Source: Streptomyces sp. AC1-42W (lineage in GTDB: Bacteria > Actinomycetota > Actinomycetes > Streptomycetales > Streptomycetaceae). From it: DNA of 64,000 nucleotides. Numbering within the stretch: the first letter of the stretch is position 1; the number at the start of each line of letters is the position of its first letter. The notes under the pieces were generated by a model. It made no database searches, was not told where the DNA came from, and worked only from the letters and a program-made list of their open reading frames with translations. Position numbers and translations under genes: made by a program. The stretch is taken from assembly GCF_003248355.1 (NCBI RefSeq), contig NZ_QKWY01000001.1, positions 2,624,001 to 2,688,000 of the forward strand. Direction: 5' to 3'. Shown in pieces: positions 50,698-59,520 of the stretch.

Positions 50698-50931
50698 ATG
50701 ATCAAGAAGATCGTCGCCGCGGCGGCTGCCACCGGTGGTCTGGTGCTCGCCGGCGCCGGCATGGCCGTGGCCGACTCGGGTGCGCAGGGTGCCGCCATCG
50801 GCAGCCCCGGCGTCGTCTCGGGCAACGTCATCCAGGTTCCCGTCCACGTTCCGGTGAACGTGTGCGGCAACACGATCAACGTGATCGGGCTGCTGAACCC
50901 GGCCTTCGGCAACGTCTGCATCAACGACTGA
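50698..50931 (+). CDS. chpH: short chaplin (ChpH-type)
   Basis: Chaplins are secreted surfactant proteins that coat aerial hyphae. The 77-residue precursor has a Sec signal (IVAAAAATGGLVLAGAGMAVADS) and one chaplin domain (GAAIGSPGVVSGNVIQVPVHVPVNVCGNTINVIGLLNPAFGNVC) with the two conserved cysteines. AGGAGG lies seven bases before the ATG. A strong hairpin follows the gene. In S. coelicolor this is the essential short chaplin (SCO1675). Confidence 0.96.
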   Translation: MIKKIVAAAAATGGLVLAGAGMAVADSGAQGAAIGSPGVVSGNVIQVPVHVPVNVCGNTINVIGLLNPAFGNVCIND

Positions 50932-50968
50932 CGTTGCGCGTCAACCCGTAAGGGTTTGAGCCCGCTCG

Positions 50969-50999
50969 GCCCCGGAGCGCACTCCATGCGTTCCGGGGC
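50969..50999 (+). terminator. chpH terminator hairpin
   Basis: GCCCCGGAGCGCA and TGCGTTCCGGGGC form a 13-position stem (one G-U wobble) around a five-base loop, 38 bases after the chpH stop. Confidence 0.8.
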
Positions 51000-51066
51000 T
51001 GCGGGGTCCTTTGCCTCCGCACGGTAGTCCGGGGGTACTCCGGAAGGTAGAAGGCAGGAAACACCT

Positions 51067-51828
51067 ATGCGACAGGTCACGCGTAAAGGCCTGATCACTA
51101 TGGCGGCCGCGGGCGGCGTTCTCGCCCTCAGCGGCGGCTACGCGCACGCCGACGCGGGAGCGTCCGGCGCCGCGACGAATTCCCCGGGGGTGCTTTCAGG
51201 GAATTCGGTGCAGATTCCGGTCAACGTGCCGGTCAACGTCTGCGGAAACTCCGTGGACGTCGTGGGGCTGCTGAACCCAACCTTCGGCAACGCCTGCGCG
51301 AACACGTCGAACGGCGCCACCGCCGGTGGCCACGGCGCCGCGTCGAACACGTCCGGCAGCCACGCCGGCACCCCGGCCTCCGGGGGACACCACCAGGGGG
51401 CGGGCACCGGCAAGCACCGGGCCGACGGCAACGGCGGCGGCGCGACCGCCGAGGGGTACACCCAGGGGTCGCCCGGTGTGCTTTCGGGCAACCTGATCCA
51501 GGCGCCCCTCGACATCCCCGTGAACGCCTGCGGCAACAGCGTCGACGTCATCGCGCTGCTCAACCCCGCGTTCGGCAACTCGTGCGAGAACGACAGCACG
51601 CCGCCGGTGGACGTTCCGGAGCCCCCGGTCGAGCACGTCACCCCGCCGACCCCGGAGCCGCACCATCCGGAGGTCCCGAACGTGCCGGAGCCGCAGACCG
51701 TGCCGGAGGCGCCGCAGCTCGCCCACACCGGAGCGGGCGGGCTCGACCTGCTCATTCCGGCCAGCGCGGGCCTGCTGCTCGCCGGAGCGGGCACGGTGCT
51801 CTACCGCCGGGCCAAGGCCGCCGCCTGA
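51067..51828 (+). CDS. chpC: long chaplin with two chaplin domains and a sortase anchor (ChpC-type)
   Basis: This 253-residue precursor has a signal peptide (GLITMAAAGGVLALSGGYAHAD), two chaplin domains (SGAATNSPGVLSGNSVQIPVNVPVNVCGNSVDVVGLLNPTFGNAC and QGSPGVLSGNLIQAPLDIPVNACGNSVDVIALLNPAFGNSC) separated by a Gly/His/Ser-rich linker, a Pro/Glu-rich wall-spanning stretch, and LAHTG followed by a membrane helix and basic tail for sortase. It would anchor the chaplin layer to the wall. GGAAGG lies upstream. A perfect terminator follows. Confidence 0.96.
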   Translation: MRQVTRKGLITMAAAGGVLALSGGYAHADAGASGAATNSPGVLSGNSVQIPVNVPVNVCGNSVDVVGLLNPTFGNACANTSNGATAGGHGAASNTSGSHAGTPASGGHHQGAGTGKHRADGNGGGATAEGYTQGSPGVLSGNLIQAPLDIPVNACGNSVDVIALLNPAFGNSCENDSTPPVDVPEPPVEHVTPPTPEPHHPEVPNVPEPQTVPEAPQLAHTGAGGLDLLIPASAGLLLAGAGTVLYRRAKAAA

Positions 51829-51862
51829 CGGCAGCCCTCCAGGGGGTGGGTACGACGAAGGG

Positions 51863-51891
51863 AACGGGCCCCGCACACGGCGGGGCCCGTT
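51863..51891 (+). terminator. chpC terminator hairpin
   Basis: AACGGGCCCCGC and GCGGGGCCCGTT form a perfect 12-bp stem with a five-base loop (ACACG), 35 bases after the chpC stop. Confidence 0.92.
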
Positions 51892-51928
51892 TCGTATGCG
51901 CGGTCGGGTTACGGCCGGCTGGTCCGGC

Positions 51929-52117
51929 TCACCACGTGGCCCGCAGCTGACGGATGATCCGGCGGCGCAGCCGCACGCGGCGGCTCCCGTCCCGGCGCAG
52001 CGTCAGGCGGTCCAGCTCCCAGTGCCCGTACTCGGCATGGTCGGTCAACAGGCGGGCCGTGTCCTTCCGGGACACCCCGCGTGGTACGTACACATCGACA
52101 AATTCGTATTCCGGCAT
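51929..52117 (-). CDS. DUF5703-family small protein
   Basis: This conserved actinobacterial protein of about 62 residues reads MPEYEFVDVYVPRGVSRKD and then a basic region (LTLRRDGSRRVRLRRRIIRQLR). ATG at 52117 gives the family N-terminus; ATG at 52126 (MDS) is also possible. Function unknown. It converges on chpC. Confidence 0.85.
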   Translation of the reverse strand: MPEYEFVDVYVPRGVSRKDTARLLTDHAEYGHWELDRLTLRRDGSRRVRLRRRIIRQLRATW

Positions 52118-52164
52118 CGAATCCATTGTGCGGGCAGGGGCCCGGTACGGATAGCGTCTGCCCC

Positions 52165-52833
52165 ATGTCTGATGCTGCGCAGCCCACCGCTGCCGAGGTA
52201 CGCGCCGCCGCCAACGCGGTCAAAGCCGCGATCGACCACCACCTCGCGGCGGTCGAACGCCGGTCGGGGGACGATGATCCCGCCGTCTACGACGCGTTCA
52301 ACGCATTGGCCGCCGCGGCCGAGGCCTACGACGAACTCCTCTACGACCGCTACGACGAGGTCACACCCTTCGAGATTCCGGGGGAGCAGGACGCGCTCCC
52401 GCCCTACAACGGACCCGACGAGCCGCACGCGATCAGCGTGCTGATCCGCCGCGACTACGCCGTGGTGGAGCCCCAGCGGCTGCTGGCCCAGGCCCAGCGC
52501 CTGGCCGACGCGGACCCGGACATCCGGGACGGCGAGGGCGCCGAGGCGGTCGGCGGCAGCGTCCACGCGGCGCTCGGCGTGCTCTTCGGCGAGTACGAGG
52601 CGGACGAGATCGCCTCCCGGCACACCGAGTTCGGCCTGGAGGAGGGCGACGCCACGCTCTGGGTCGCGGCGGCGGACGAGCTGTCCGAGCCGGGGGAGTG
52701 GCTGGCCGCCCCGTTCGACGACGCGGACCCGGAGCTGGTGGTCTGCCGCTTCGACGTCAGCGCCGTCTTCGACGACGACGAGTTCGACGACGAACCGGAG
52801 GGGCCGGAGGGCCCCGCGCTCGGCATCGGCTGA
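52165..52833 (+). CDS. acidic hypothetical protein
   Basis: This 222-residue, strongly acidic protein has a helical N-terminal half (TAAEVRAAANAVKAAIDHHLAAVERRSGD, AYDELLYDRYDEVTPFEIPGEQD) and an Asp/Glu-rich end (DDDEFDDEPEGPEGP). It has no recognisable catalytic motif. It is conserved in this chromosomal position in streptomycetes as far as I recall. It diverges from the DUF5703 gene by about 45 bases. Confidence 0.8.
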   Translation: MSDAAQPTAAEVRAAANAVKAAIDHHLAAVERRSGDDDPAVYDAFNALAAAAEAYDELLYDRYDEVTPFEIPGEQDALPPYNGPDEPHAISVLIRRDYAVVEPQRLLAQAQRLADADPDIRDGEGAEAVGGSVHAALGVLFGEYEADEIASRHTEFGLEEGDATLWVAAADELSEPGEWLAAPFDDADPELVVCRFDVSAVFDDDEFDDEPEGPEGPALGIG

Positions 52834-52906
52834 CCCGCCCCACCCGCATCCGGCCGGAGGGCCCTGCGGACGCCCCGTGCGCCCGCAGGGCCCTCCCGTG
52901 CGTGCG

Positions 52907-55183
52907 CTACGGCGCCTGCGGGGCTTCCAGGAGCGTCCGCAGACGTGTGGTGCGCTCCTGGGCGGGCACCTCGGCGACCGCGCGCGGCAGGGCCTGGTCC
53001 ACGCCGTGCACCACGGACAGATGCCGCTCGCCCCGGCCGAACGCCGTGTACACCCACGGCCGGCTCAGCCCGCGCGCCGCGTCGCCCGGCAGCACCACGA
53101 CCGCGGCGGGCCACCGCATCCCGGCCGCCTGATGGGCGCTGAGCGCCCACGCGTGGCGCACGGACCCGGCGACCCGCTCCTGCGGTACGACGACCGGGCT
53201 GCCCGCGCAGTCCAGGTGCAGGCCCTCCGCGTCGGCCGAGACGACCACGCCGGGCACCGTCCGCCCCGGCGCCGGGACATGGGCGACCCGGTCGCCCGGA
53301 TCGAACCCGCCGAAGCGGCCAGGACCGGGGTTGAGCCGCTGCTTCAGCGCCTCGTTCAGCGCGCGGGTGCCGGCCGCCCCGCCGTGGCCGACCGTGATCA
53401 CCTGGGTGTCGCCGGACGGCACCCCGAGGGCGCGCGGCACCGAGTCCGCGACGAGCTGGACCGTACGGTGCACCGCCTCGCCCGCGTCCCGCACGGGCAC
53501 GATGACGACCTCCTTGCCCGGCGCCGCCACCTGGTTCAGCTCCCCGACGCCGATACCCGACACCAGCTTGCCGATCGGGCCCGCGTCCGGGGTGCGCGAG
53601 ACGACGCGGGGGAAGGCGCGGGCGGCCAGCACATCGGCGAACACCTGCCCGGCGCCCGCCGAGCCCAGCACGCCGGGGTCGCCGCTGAGCACCAGGCGGG
53701 TGCCGTCCGCCAGCGACTCCACCAGCATCGCGCCGGTCTCCACGTCCAGTTGGGGCGCGTCCAGCACGACGAGGAGGTCGAGGGCGAGCGCCCCCTCCTC
53801 GTCCCGGCCCGGCCCCTCGGCGCCGGACAGCAGCCCGGCGAGTGTGACGGCCGACTCCGGGGCGCCGGTGTCCCGGGCCAGCCGCCGCCGGCCGTCCTCG
53901 CTGTGCGTGGCGCCCAGGGCGCGCAGGCCGAGGCCGCGCGCGGCGGCGATCAGCGCGGCGGGCTCGGCGCGGGCCGTCTCGCCGCCGGTGTGCGCGACGA
54001 GGCGGTGCGCGGCGGCCGTACGGATCAGCTCGGCGGCCGAGGGGGAGGGGGCGGCGTCGGCAGCCCGCGCCCACTCCGCCTCCGGTGCGGTCGCGGGGTC
54101 CGTCGCCGCGCCGCCGCCGTTGGCCAGCCGGGCCAGTCCGTCGGCCAGGCTCTCCTCCGCCAGGGCGTACCGGTCGAGCCCGAGGAGCACCTGCACGGGA
54201 CCGGCCGCCTCCTCGGCGGGTTCCCCGGCGCCCCCGTCCTCCCGGCCGTCCTCCGACGCGTCCGCGGGCTCGTCCTCCTGTCCGTCCTGGAAGACCAGCA
54301 CGACGCCCTCCGCGACGGCGTGCCGTACGGCCTCGGCGGGGTCGCTCACGCCGCGTGCGCCCAGGGCGTCGCGCACCTGGTCGGCGTCCTGCGCGGTGTG
54401 GCCCCGCAGCGCGGCCCGCTCCAGCAGCCAGCCGGTCAGCGCGGCGGTGCGCCGCTCGTCGTCCGGGCCGCAGGCCGCGCCGAGCAGCGCGCGGGCGAAG
54501 GCGTCGGTCTGCTCGGGCGCGACGCCGGGCAGGGCCAGCAGCTGCCAGGGGTCCTCGCGCAGCAGCTCGGCGGCCCGCTCGCCGAGCCGCTCGGCGGCGG
54601 GCCGGGCCAGGGCTTCCGGGGCCCCGCCCGCGGCGAGCACGGCCGCCACGGCGGTGACGGTCTCCGCCGGTGCCGCGCGGGGCGCGGGGGCGGGCTCGGG
54701 CGCCCGTTCCCGCACCGGCGCGGGCCGGCGGGCGGGGGCGGGGGCGGCGGAGTCGAAGAAGTCCGTCGCGGGCTTGCCGCCGCTCTCCACGGCCCGGACG
54801 GCCGCCAGCAGATCGGCCGCAGCGCCGCTGAGCTTGCCCCCGGCCTCGATGGGCCCGTCCTTGGCGGCCTTGCGCTCTTCGATCCGCTCCCGCAGGGCCC
54901 GCTGCGCGGCGAGTTCGGCCTCGGCCTCGGACAGCGCGGGGGCGTCGGCGGCGCCGGCCTCCCCACCAGCGTCCGCGTCACCGCCGGTCTCCCCGTCGCC
55001 TTCGTCCGCCCCGCCCCCGTCGGCCCCGTCCCCGGGCGCCTCCGGCCCGGCTTCCCCACCCGCGGCGCCGGCCGTCTCCGAAACGTCCGCCGTCTCCTCC
55101 CCGGCGCCCTCGGGGGGTGCGTCCGGGGTCGGGGTGGCCGGGGCGTCGGCGGGGGTGTCGTCGCCTGCGGGTCGCGCGGTCAC
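52907..55183 (-). CDS. RecD2-like/helix-hairpin-helix protein with degenerate ATPase motifs
   Basis: This 758-residue protein has a long acidic, Ala/Gly/Pro-rich N-terminus (about residues 1-150), then helix-hairpin-helix-like segments (LREDPWQLLALPGVAPEQTDAFARALLG) typical of RecD2 helicases. A helicase-like C-terminal half follows: LLVVLDAPQLDVETGAMLVESLADGTRLVLSGDPGVLGSAGAGQVFADVL and HAWALSAHQAAGMRWPAAVVVLPG. The place where RecD2 has GGPGTGKT reads HRLVAHTGGETARAE, so ATP binding is probably lost. Its start overlaps the reductase stop by four bases. Confidence 0.8.
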   Translation of the reverse strand: MTARPAGDDTPADAPATPTPDAPPEGAGEETADVSETAGAAGGEAGPEAPGDGADGGGADEGDGETGGDADAGGEAGAADAPALSEAEAELAAQRALRERIEERKAAKDGPIEAGGKLSGAAADLLAAVRAVESGGKPATDFFDSAAPAPARRPAPVRERAPEPAPAPRAAPAETVTAVAAVLAAGGAPEALARPAAERLGERAAELLREDPWQLLALPGVAPEQTDAFARALLGAACGPDDERRTAALTGWLLERAALRGHTAQDADQVRDALGARGVSDPAEAVRHAVAEGVVLVFQDGQEDEPADASEDGREDGGAGEPAEEAAGPVQVLLGLDRYALAEESLADGLARLANGGGAATDPATAPEAEWARAADAAPSPSAAELIRTAAAHRLVAHTGGETARAEPAALIAAARGLGLRALGATHSEDGRRRLARDTGAPESAVTLAGLLSGAEGPGRDEEGALALDLLVVLDAPQLDVETGAMLVESLADGTRLVLSGDPGVLGSAGAGQVFADVLAARAFPRVVSRTPDAGPIGKLVSGIGVGELNQVAAPGKEVVIVPVRDAGEAVHRTVQLVADSVPRALGVPSGDTQVITVGHGGAAGTRALNEALKQRLNPGPGRFGGFDPGDRVAHVPAPGRTVPGVVVSADAEGLHLDCAGSPVVVPQERVAGSVRHAWALSAHQAAGMRWPAAVVVLPGDAARGLSRPWVYTAFGRGERHLSVVHGVDQALPRAVAEVPAQERTTRLRTLLEAPQAP

Positions 55184-56163
55184 AGCGTGCTCCAGTCCTG
55201 GTCGGGATAGCGGTGCACGGGCGCCGACACGTCGTCGAGCGCCTGGCAGATCTCGTCAGGAAGACTAAGCGTCTCCACTGACAACGCCTCCGTCAGCTGC
55301 TTCGCGTTGCGCGCGCCGACGATCGGCGCCGTCACGCCCGGCCGGTCCCTGACCCAGGCCAGGGCGACCTGGACGGGCGTCGTGGCCAGCCCCTCGGCCG
55401 CCGTGGCGACGGCGTCCACGATGCGGCTCGCCGCGTCGTCCAGATAGGGCTCGACGAAGGGGGCCAGCAGCTCCGACGCGCCGCGCGAGCCGGACGGCGT
55501 ACCGGTGCGGTATTTGCCGGTGAGCACGCCCCGGCCCAGCGGCGACGCGGGCAGCAGCCCGATGCCGAGGTCGAGCGCGGCGGGCAGCACCTCGCGCTCC
55601 ACGCCGCGCTGGAGCAGCGAGTACTCCATCTGCGTCGCGGCCAGCCGGGTCCGGGTGCCGGGCGCCGCCAGCTGCCAGGTCGCCGCCTTGGCCAGCTGCC
55701 AGCCGCAGAAGCCGGACACCCCGGCGTAGCGGGCGCGCCCGGAGGACACGGCGAGGTCCAGCGCCTGGAGGGTCTCCTCCAGCGGGGTCGCCGGGTCGAA
55801 GGCGTGCAGCTGCCACAGGTCCACGTAGTCCGTGCCGAGCCGGTCCAGCGAGGCGTCCAGGGCCGCCAGCAGATGCCCGCGCGAGCCGTCCACCCTGCGG
55901 TACGGGTCGGCGACGCTGCCCGCCTTGGTCGCGACGACCAGATCGCGCCTGGGCACCAGCCCGTCCATGAGCCGCCCGAGCAGGTACTCCGCCTCGCCGC
56001 CGCCGTACACGTCGGCCGTGTCGACCAGGGTGCCGCCCGCCTCCCAGAACGCCTTCAGCTGCTCGGCAGCGTCGTGCTCGTCGGTGTCCCGGCCCCAGGT
56101 GAGGGTGCCGAGCCCGATCCGGGACACTCGTAGGCCGGTGCGGCCGAGATGCCTCTGCTCCAT
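55180..56163 (-). CDS. aldo/keto reductase
   Basis: This 327-residue NADPH-dependent reductase has a full tetrad (Asp and Tyr in LVDTADVYGG, Lys in VATKAGS, His in QLHAFD) and the cofactor motif LGRGVLTGKY. It is a different subfamily from the cassette enzyme at 46524. It is coupled to the RecD2-like gene downstream by a four-base overlap. Substrate unknown. Confidence 0.94.
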   Translation of the reverse strand: MEQRHLGRTGLRVSRIGLGTLTWGRDTDEHDAAEQLKAFWEAGGTLVDTADVYGGGEAEYLLGRLMDGLVPRRDLVVATKAGSVADPYRRVDGSRGHLLAALDASLDRLGTDYVDLWQLHAFDPATPLEETLQALDLAVSSGRARYAGVSGFCGWQLAKAATWQLAAPGTRTRLAATQMEYSLLQRGVEREVLPAALDLGIGLLPASPLGRGVLTGKYRTGTPSGSRGASELLAPFVEPYLDDAASRIVDAVATAAEGLATTPVQVALAWVRDRPGVTAPIVGARNAKQLTEALSVETLSLPDEICQALDDVSAPVHRYPDQDWSTL

Positions 56164-56279
56164 GGGCGCTGAGATTACTGGCCGCGGCCGCGGGCGTCGC
56201 AGGGCTGTGGACGACCGGCGCGGTGGCGGACCGCTGACGGATCGTCCCGCCGCGCGCTAGAGTCCGGAACTCAGGGACG

Positions 56280-56293
56280 TTACTGATCGGTAA
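56280..56293. promoter_or_regulatory. TTAC-N6-GTAA operator-like site upstream of the LLM oxidoreductase
   Basis: TTACTGATCGGTAA is a near-palindrome 11 bases before the start codon. No regulator gene adjoins, so it may be bound by a distant TetR protein or be a coincidence. Confidence 0.4.
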
Positions 56294-56304
56294 GGGGTTC
56301 GGCT

Positions 56305-57354
56305 ATGCGGCTCGGCATCAATCTCGGCTACTGGGGCGCGGGGATGGACGGCGACAACCTCGCCGTCGCGCAGGAGGCCGACCGGCTCGGCTACGACGTC
56401 TGCTGGGCGGCCGAGGCGTACGGCTCCGACGCGCCGACCGTACTGGCCTGGGTGGCCGCGCAGACGGAGTCGATCGACGTCGGCTCCGCGATCCTCCAGA
56501 TCCCGGCGCGCCAGCCCGCGATGGCGGCCATGACCGCGGCCACGCTCGACTCCCTGTCCGGCGGCCGGTTCCGCCTCGGCCTCGGCGTGTCGGGACCGCA
56601 GGTCTCGGAGGGCTGGTACGGCGTCCGGTTCGACAAGCCGCTGGCCCGCACCCGCGAGTACGTCGAGATCGTGCGCCGGGCGATGACCCGCGAGCGGCTG
56701 TCGTACGAGGGGGAGCACTGGACGCTCCCGCTGCCGGACGGTCCGGGCAAGCCGCTCAAGCTGACCGTGCACCCGCAGCGCGAGCACATCCCGCTCTACA
56801 TCGCCGCGATCGGCCCGAAGAACCTGGAGCAGACCGGCGAGATCGCCGACGGCGCGCTGCTGATCTTCCCGTCCGCCGAGCACCTGGAGGAGACCGCAGT
56901 CCGCCATCTGCGGGCCGGCCGGGAGAAGGCCGGGAAGACGATGGAGGACTTCGACGTCTGCCCGACCGTGCCGCTCGCCGTCGGCGACGACATCCACGGC
57001 CTGGCGGACATGTTCCGCCCCTACACCGCGCTGTACGTCGGCGGGATGGGCAGCGCCAAGCAGAACTTCTACAACCGGCTCGCCCAGCGCATGGGGTACG
57101 AGAAGGAGGCCGCCGAGATCCAGGAGAAGTACCTCTCCGGCGACAAGAGCGGCGCGGCGGCGGCCGTCCCGCACCAGCTGATCGACCAGACGACGCTGCT
57201 CGGCTCGGTGGACCGGATCGCCGAGCGCATGCGGGCGTACGCGGAGGTGGGGGTCACGACGCTGACCCTGGCCCCGGCCGGCTTCACCCTGGACGAGCGG
57301 ATCGCCGCGCTGCGGGCGGGCACGGACGCCCTGGAGCGCGCCGGGCTCGCGTAA
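56305..57354 (+). CDS. LLM class F420-dependent oxidoreductase
   Basis: This 349-residue TIM-barrel flavin/F420 oxidoreductase reads MRLGINLGYWGAGMDGDNLAVAQEADRLGYDVCWAAEAYGSDAPT. Its core FRLGLGVSGPQVSEGWYGVRFDKPLARTREYVEI is typical of the F420-binding luciferase-like group. The C-terminal part closes the barrel (VTTLTLAPAGF). The substrate is unknown. A palindromic site lies just upstream. Confidence 0.94.
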   Translation: MRLGINLGYWGAGMDGDNLAVAQEADRLGYDVCWAAEAYGSDAPTVLAWVAAQTESIDVGSAILQIPARQPAMAAMTAATLDSLSGGRFRLGLGVSGPQVSEGWYGVRFDKPLARTREYVEIVRRAMTRERLSYEGEHWTLPLPDGPGKPLKLTVHPQREHIPLYIAAIGPKNLEQTGEIADGALLIFPSAEHLEETAVRHLRAGREKAGKTMEDFDVCPTVPLAVGDDIHGLADMFRPYTALYVGGMGSAKQNFYNRLAQRMGYEKEAAEIQEKYLSGDKSGAAAAVPHQLIDQTTLLGSVDRIAERMRAYAEVGVTTLTLAPAGFTLDERIAALRAGTDALERAGLA

Positions 57355-57396
57355 CCCCGCCGGGGCCGCGTACACCGCGCGGAGCGACGTACCACG

Positions 57397-57412
57397 CACC
57401 ACGGCCGTGGTG
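57397..57412. other. 16-base perfect palindrome downstream of the LLM gene
   Basis: CACCACGGCCGTGGTG is its own reverse complement, 42 bases after the LLM oxidoreductase stop. It could form a loop-less cruciform or be a protein-binding site; no U-run follows, so a simple terminator is uncertain. I see nothing else in the remaining gap up to 57630. Confidence 0.5.
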
Positions 57413-57630
57413 GGGGCTCGGGGGCTCCCCGCCACGGCCGTCACCGGGAACAACGCGGCCGGAGCGGCCGGGTTACGGGTCCGGGCAAAAACGGTTCGCC
57501 GCCTTTCGCGCGGGCCCCGGCGACGGCCTCCGCGCCCCCCGTTCGGCCCAGTCGCCGCACCCTCCTGTTGCCCGCTCCCGCCGTCCGCATTTGACTGGCG
57601 CTCGGCGAAGCCGGCACGGAGGTGGCAGTG

Positions 57631-58419
57631 ATGCTCTCGGCAAAGAACCTGTTCCAGGAGATCCTCGACAACGACGAATCGTTCCGTCTGTTCTGCTCCA
57701 TCGCCGCCAGCGGCGAGTCCCAGGGCGGCTGGGAGAACGGCAGGATCGCCGCCCTCGTCCCGGCGAGCCAGCGCGAACTGGCCCCCCGGATCGTCCGGCA
57801 CGGCGCCGACGAGGACAAGCACGGCAGGATCTTCAACGCGCTGCTCAAGAAGCGCGGCCTGACCCCCGGCCCCGTCCCGCCGGACACCGACTACACGATG
57901 CTCCTCGAACGGCACGGCATCGGACTCGCGCACGAGAAGCTGGGCCGCGACGAGCCGCTGACCGAGGGCGACATCATCACCTACCTGGCCCACAGCCGGG
58001 TGACCGAGCAGCGCGCCTCCGAACAGATGCGGCTGCTGAACAAGCACTTCGCCGACCACCCCGAACTGGGCCGCGCGGTGCGGATGATCTCGAACGACGA
58101 GGACAACCACCTCGCCTACTGCCACGAGGAACTGCTGCGCTTCGCCCGCGCCGGGCACGGCCGGACGATCCAGCGCGTCCTGCGCGAGTGCGCCCTCGCC
58201 GAGATCCGCGTCTACCGCGACGTCAGCCTCGCCGTCATGGACCACATGGGCCGGGTGCTCGGCTGGTCCCGGGCGAAGGCCGGGCTGCTCGCCGCGGGCA
58301 TCCACGCCATGTACGCGTACGAGCGCCTCGGCGGCTGGCGGCGCATGGTCGACCTCGCCCCGCCCGCCCGGCGCGACGCCCTGGGCGGCCCCGCGACCCC
58401 GGCCCCCGAGTACGCCTGA
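57631..58419 (+). CDS. ferritin-like domain protein
   Basis: This 262-residue four-helix protein has ferritin-like metal-binding spacing: SGESQGGWENGRI, RHGADEDKHGRIF, SRVTEQRASEQM and SNDEDNHLAYCHEELLRF. It could be a di-iron protein of unassigned reaction. GGAGG lies eight bases before ATG 57631, preferred over GTG codons at 57622 and 57628. Confidence 0.85.
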   Translation: MLSAKNLFQEILDNDESFRLFCSIAASGESQGGWENGRIAALVPASQRELAPRIVRHGADEDKHGRIFNALLKKRGLTPGPVPPDTDYTMLLERHGIGLAHEKLGRDEPLTEGDIITYLAHSRVTEQRASEQMRLLNKHFADHPELGRAVRMISNDEDNHLAYCHEELLRFARAGHGRTIQRVLRECALAEIRVYRDVSLAVMDHMGRVLGWSRAKAGLLAAGIHAMYAYERLGGWRRMVDLAPPARRDALGGPATPAPEYA

Positions 58420-58437
58420 CCCGGCCCCGGCGGGGGC

Positions 58438-59433
58438 TCAGAGCCAGCCGCGCCGCTTGAACTGGCGGTACAGGCCCAGGACCGCCCCCGCCATCAGCAG
58501 CAGCACCAGCGGGTAGGACCCCACCCAGCGCAGCTCCGGCATGTGCTCGAAGTTCATGCCGTAGATCCCGGCGACCATCGTCGGCACCGCGGCCATCGCC
58601 GCCCAGGCGGAGATCTTGCGCATGTCGTCGTTCTGCCGCACCCCCATCTGCGCGAGATGCGCGGACAGGATGTCCGACAGCAGCCGGTCGAGCCCCTCCA
58701 CCTGCTCGTTGGCGCGGGTCAGATGGTCCTGGACGTCCCGGAAGAACGGCTGCGCGTGCTCCTGCACGAACGGCACCCCGGCGCCCGCCAGCCGGGCCAG
58801 CGGCGCGGCCAGCGGGACCGTCGCCCGGCGGAACTCCAGCACCTGGCGCTTGAAGGTGTAGATGCGGGCGGCGGTGTTCTTCGAGTCGTCCGTACCGCTC
58901 GGCGCGAAGACCTGGGTCTCCAGCTCCTCAAGGTCGACCTGGAGCTCGCCCGCCACGTCTATGTAGTGGTCCACGATGGCGTCGCTGACCGCGTACAGCA
59001 CCGCGGTCGGCCCGTGCCGCAGCACCTCGGGCTCCGCCTCCAGCCGGCGGCGCACGGCGGCCAGCGGCGCCCCCTCGCCGTGCCGCACCGTCACCACGAA
59101 CGAGTCGCCCAGGAACACCATCAGCTCGTGCGCGGTGACGGAGTCGCTGTCGTGGTCGTACAGCACCGGCTTGATCACCGCGAACAACGAGTCGTCGTAC
59201 ACCTCCAGCTTGGGCCGCTGGTGCGCGGACAGGGCATCCTCCACGGCCAGCGGATGCAGCCCGAACTCGTGGCTGACGAGATCGAACTCCTTCTCCGTCG
59301 GCTCGTACAGGCCGATCCACAGGAACGCGTCCCCCGAGGCCCGCGCCTCGGCCAGGGCATCGGAGAAGTCGGCGGGGCCGTCGGTGCGGCGTCCGTCGCG
59401 ATAGATGGCACAGTCGACAATCACGGCGCGCAT
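58438..59433 (-). CDS. CorA-type magnesium/divalent metal transporter
   Basis: This 331-residue protein has the CorA layout: a large cytoplasmic domain, a long helix and two C-terminal membrane helices with the YGMNF motif (AGIYGMNFEHMPEL) between them. The final basic tail KRRGWL is typical. It should move Mg2+ or related ions. ATG at 59433 gives MRAVIVDCAIY. It converges on the ferritin-like gene. Confidence 0.95.
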   Translation of the reverse strand: MRAVIVDCAIYRDGRRTDGPADFSDALAEARASGDAFLWIGLYEPTEKEFDLVSHEFGLHPLAVEDALSAHQRPKLEVYDDSLFAVIKPVLYDHDSDSVTAHELMVFLGDSFVVTVRHGEGAPLAAVRRRLEAEPEVLRHGPTAVLYAVSDAIVDHYIDVAGELQVDLEELETQVFAPSGTDDSKNTAARIYTFKRQVLEFRRATVPLAAPLARLAGAGVPFVQEHAQPFFRDVQDHLTRANEQVEGLDRLLSDILSAHLAQMGVRQNDDMRKISAWAAMAAVPTMVAGIYGMNFEHMPELRWVGSYPLVLLLMAGAVLGLYRQFKRRGWL

Positions 59434-59520
59434 TGTTCCCTGCCCACGCCCCGCCACGCACGTCCGTCGGGGGTGTCGCGCGCCCGCCGCCCGGCCGGGA
59501 GGGGACCGTACGCTGAACGC

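Noticed and set aside
52455..54074. Arg/Gly-rich 539-codon minus-strand ORF overlapping the acidic protein and the RecD2-like gene
   Set aside because: Shadow frame with no domain; it conflicts with two better-supported genes.
55180..56163. Second member of the peptide cassette (another aldo/keto reductase)
   Set aside because: It lies outside the integrative element, belongs to a different subfamily and is coupled to the core RecD2-like gene.
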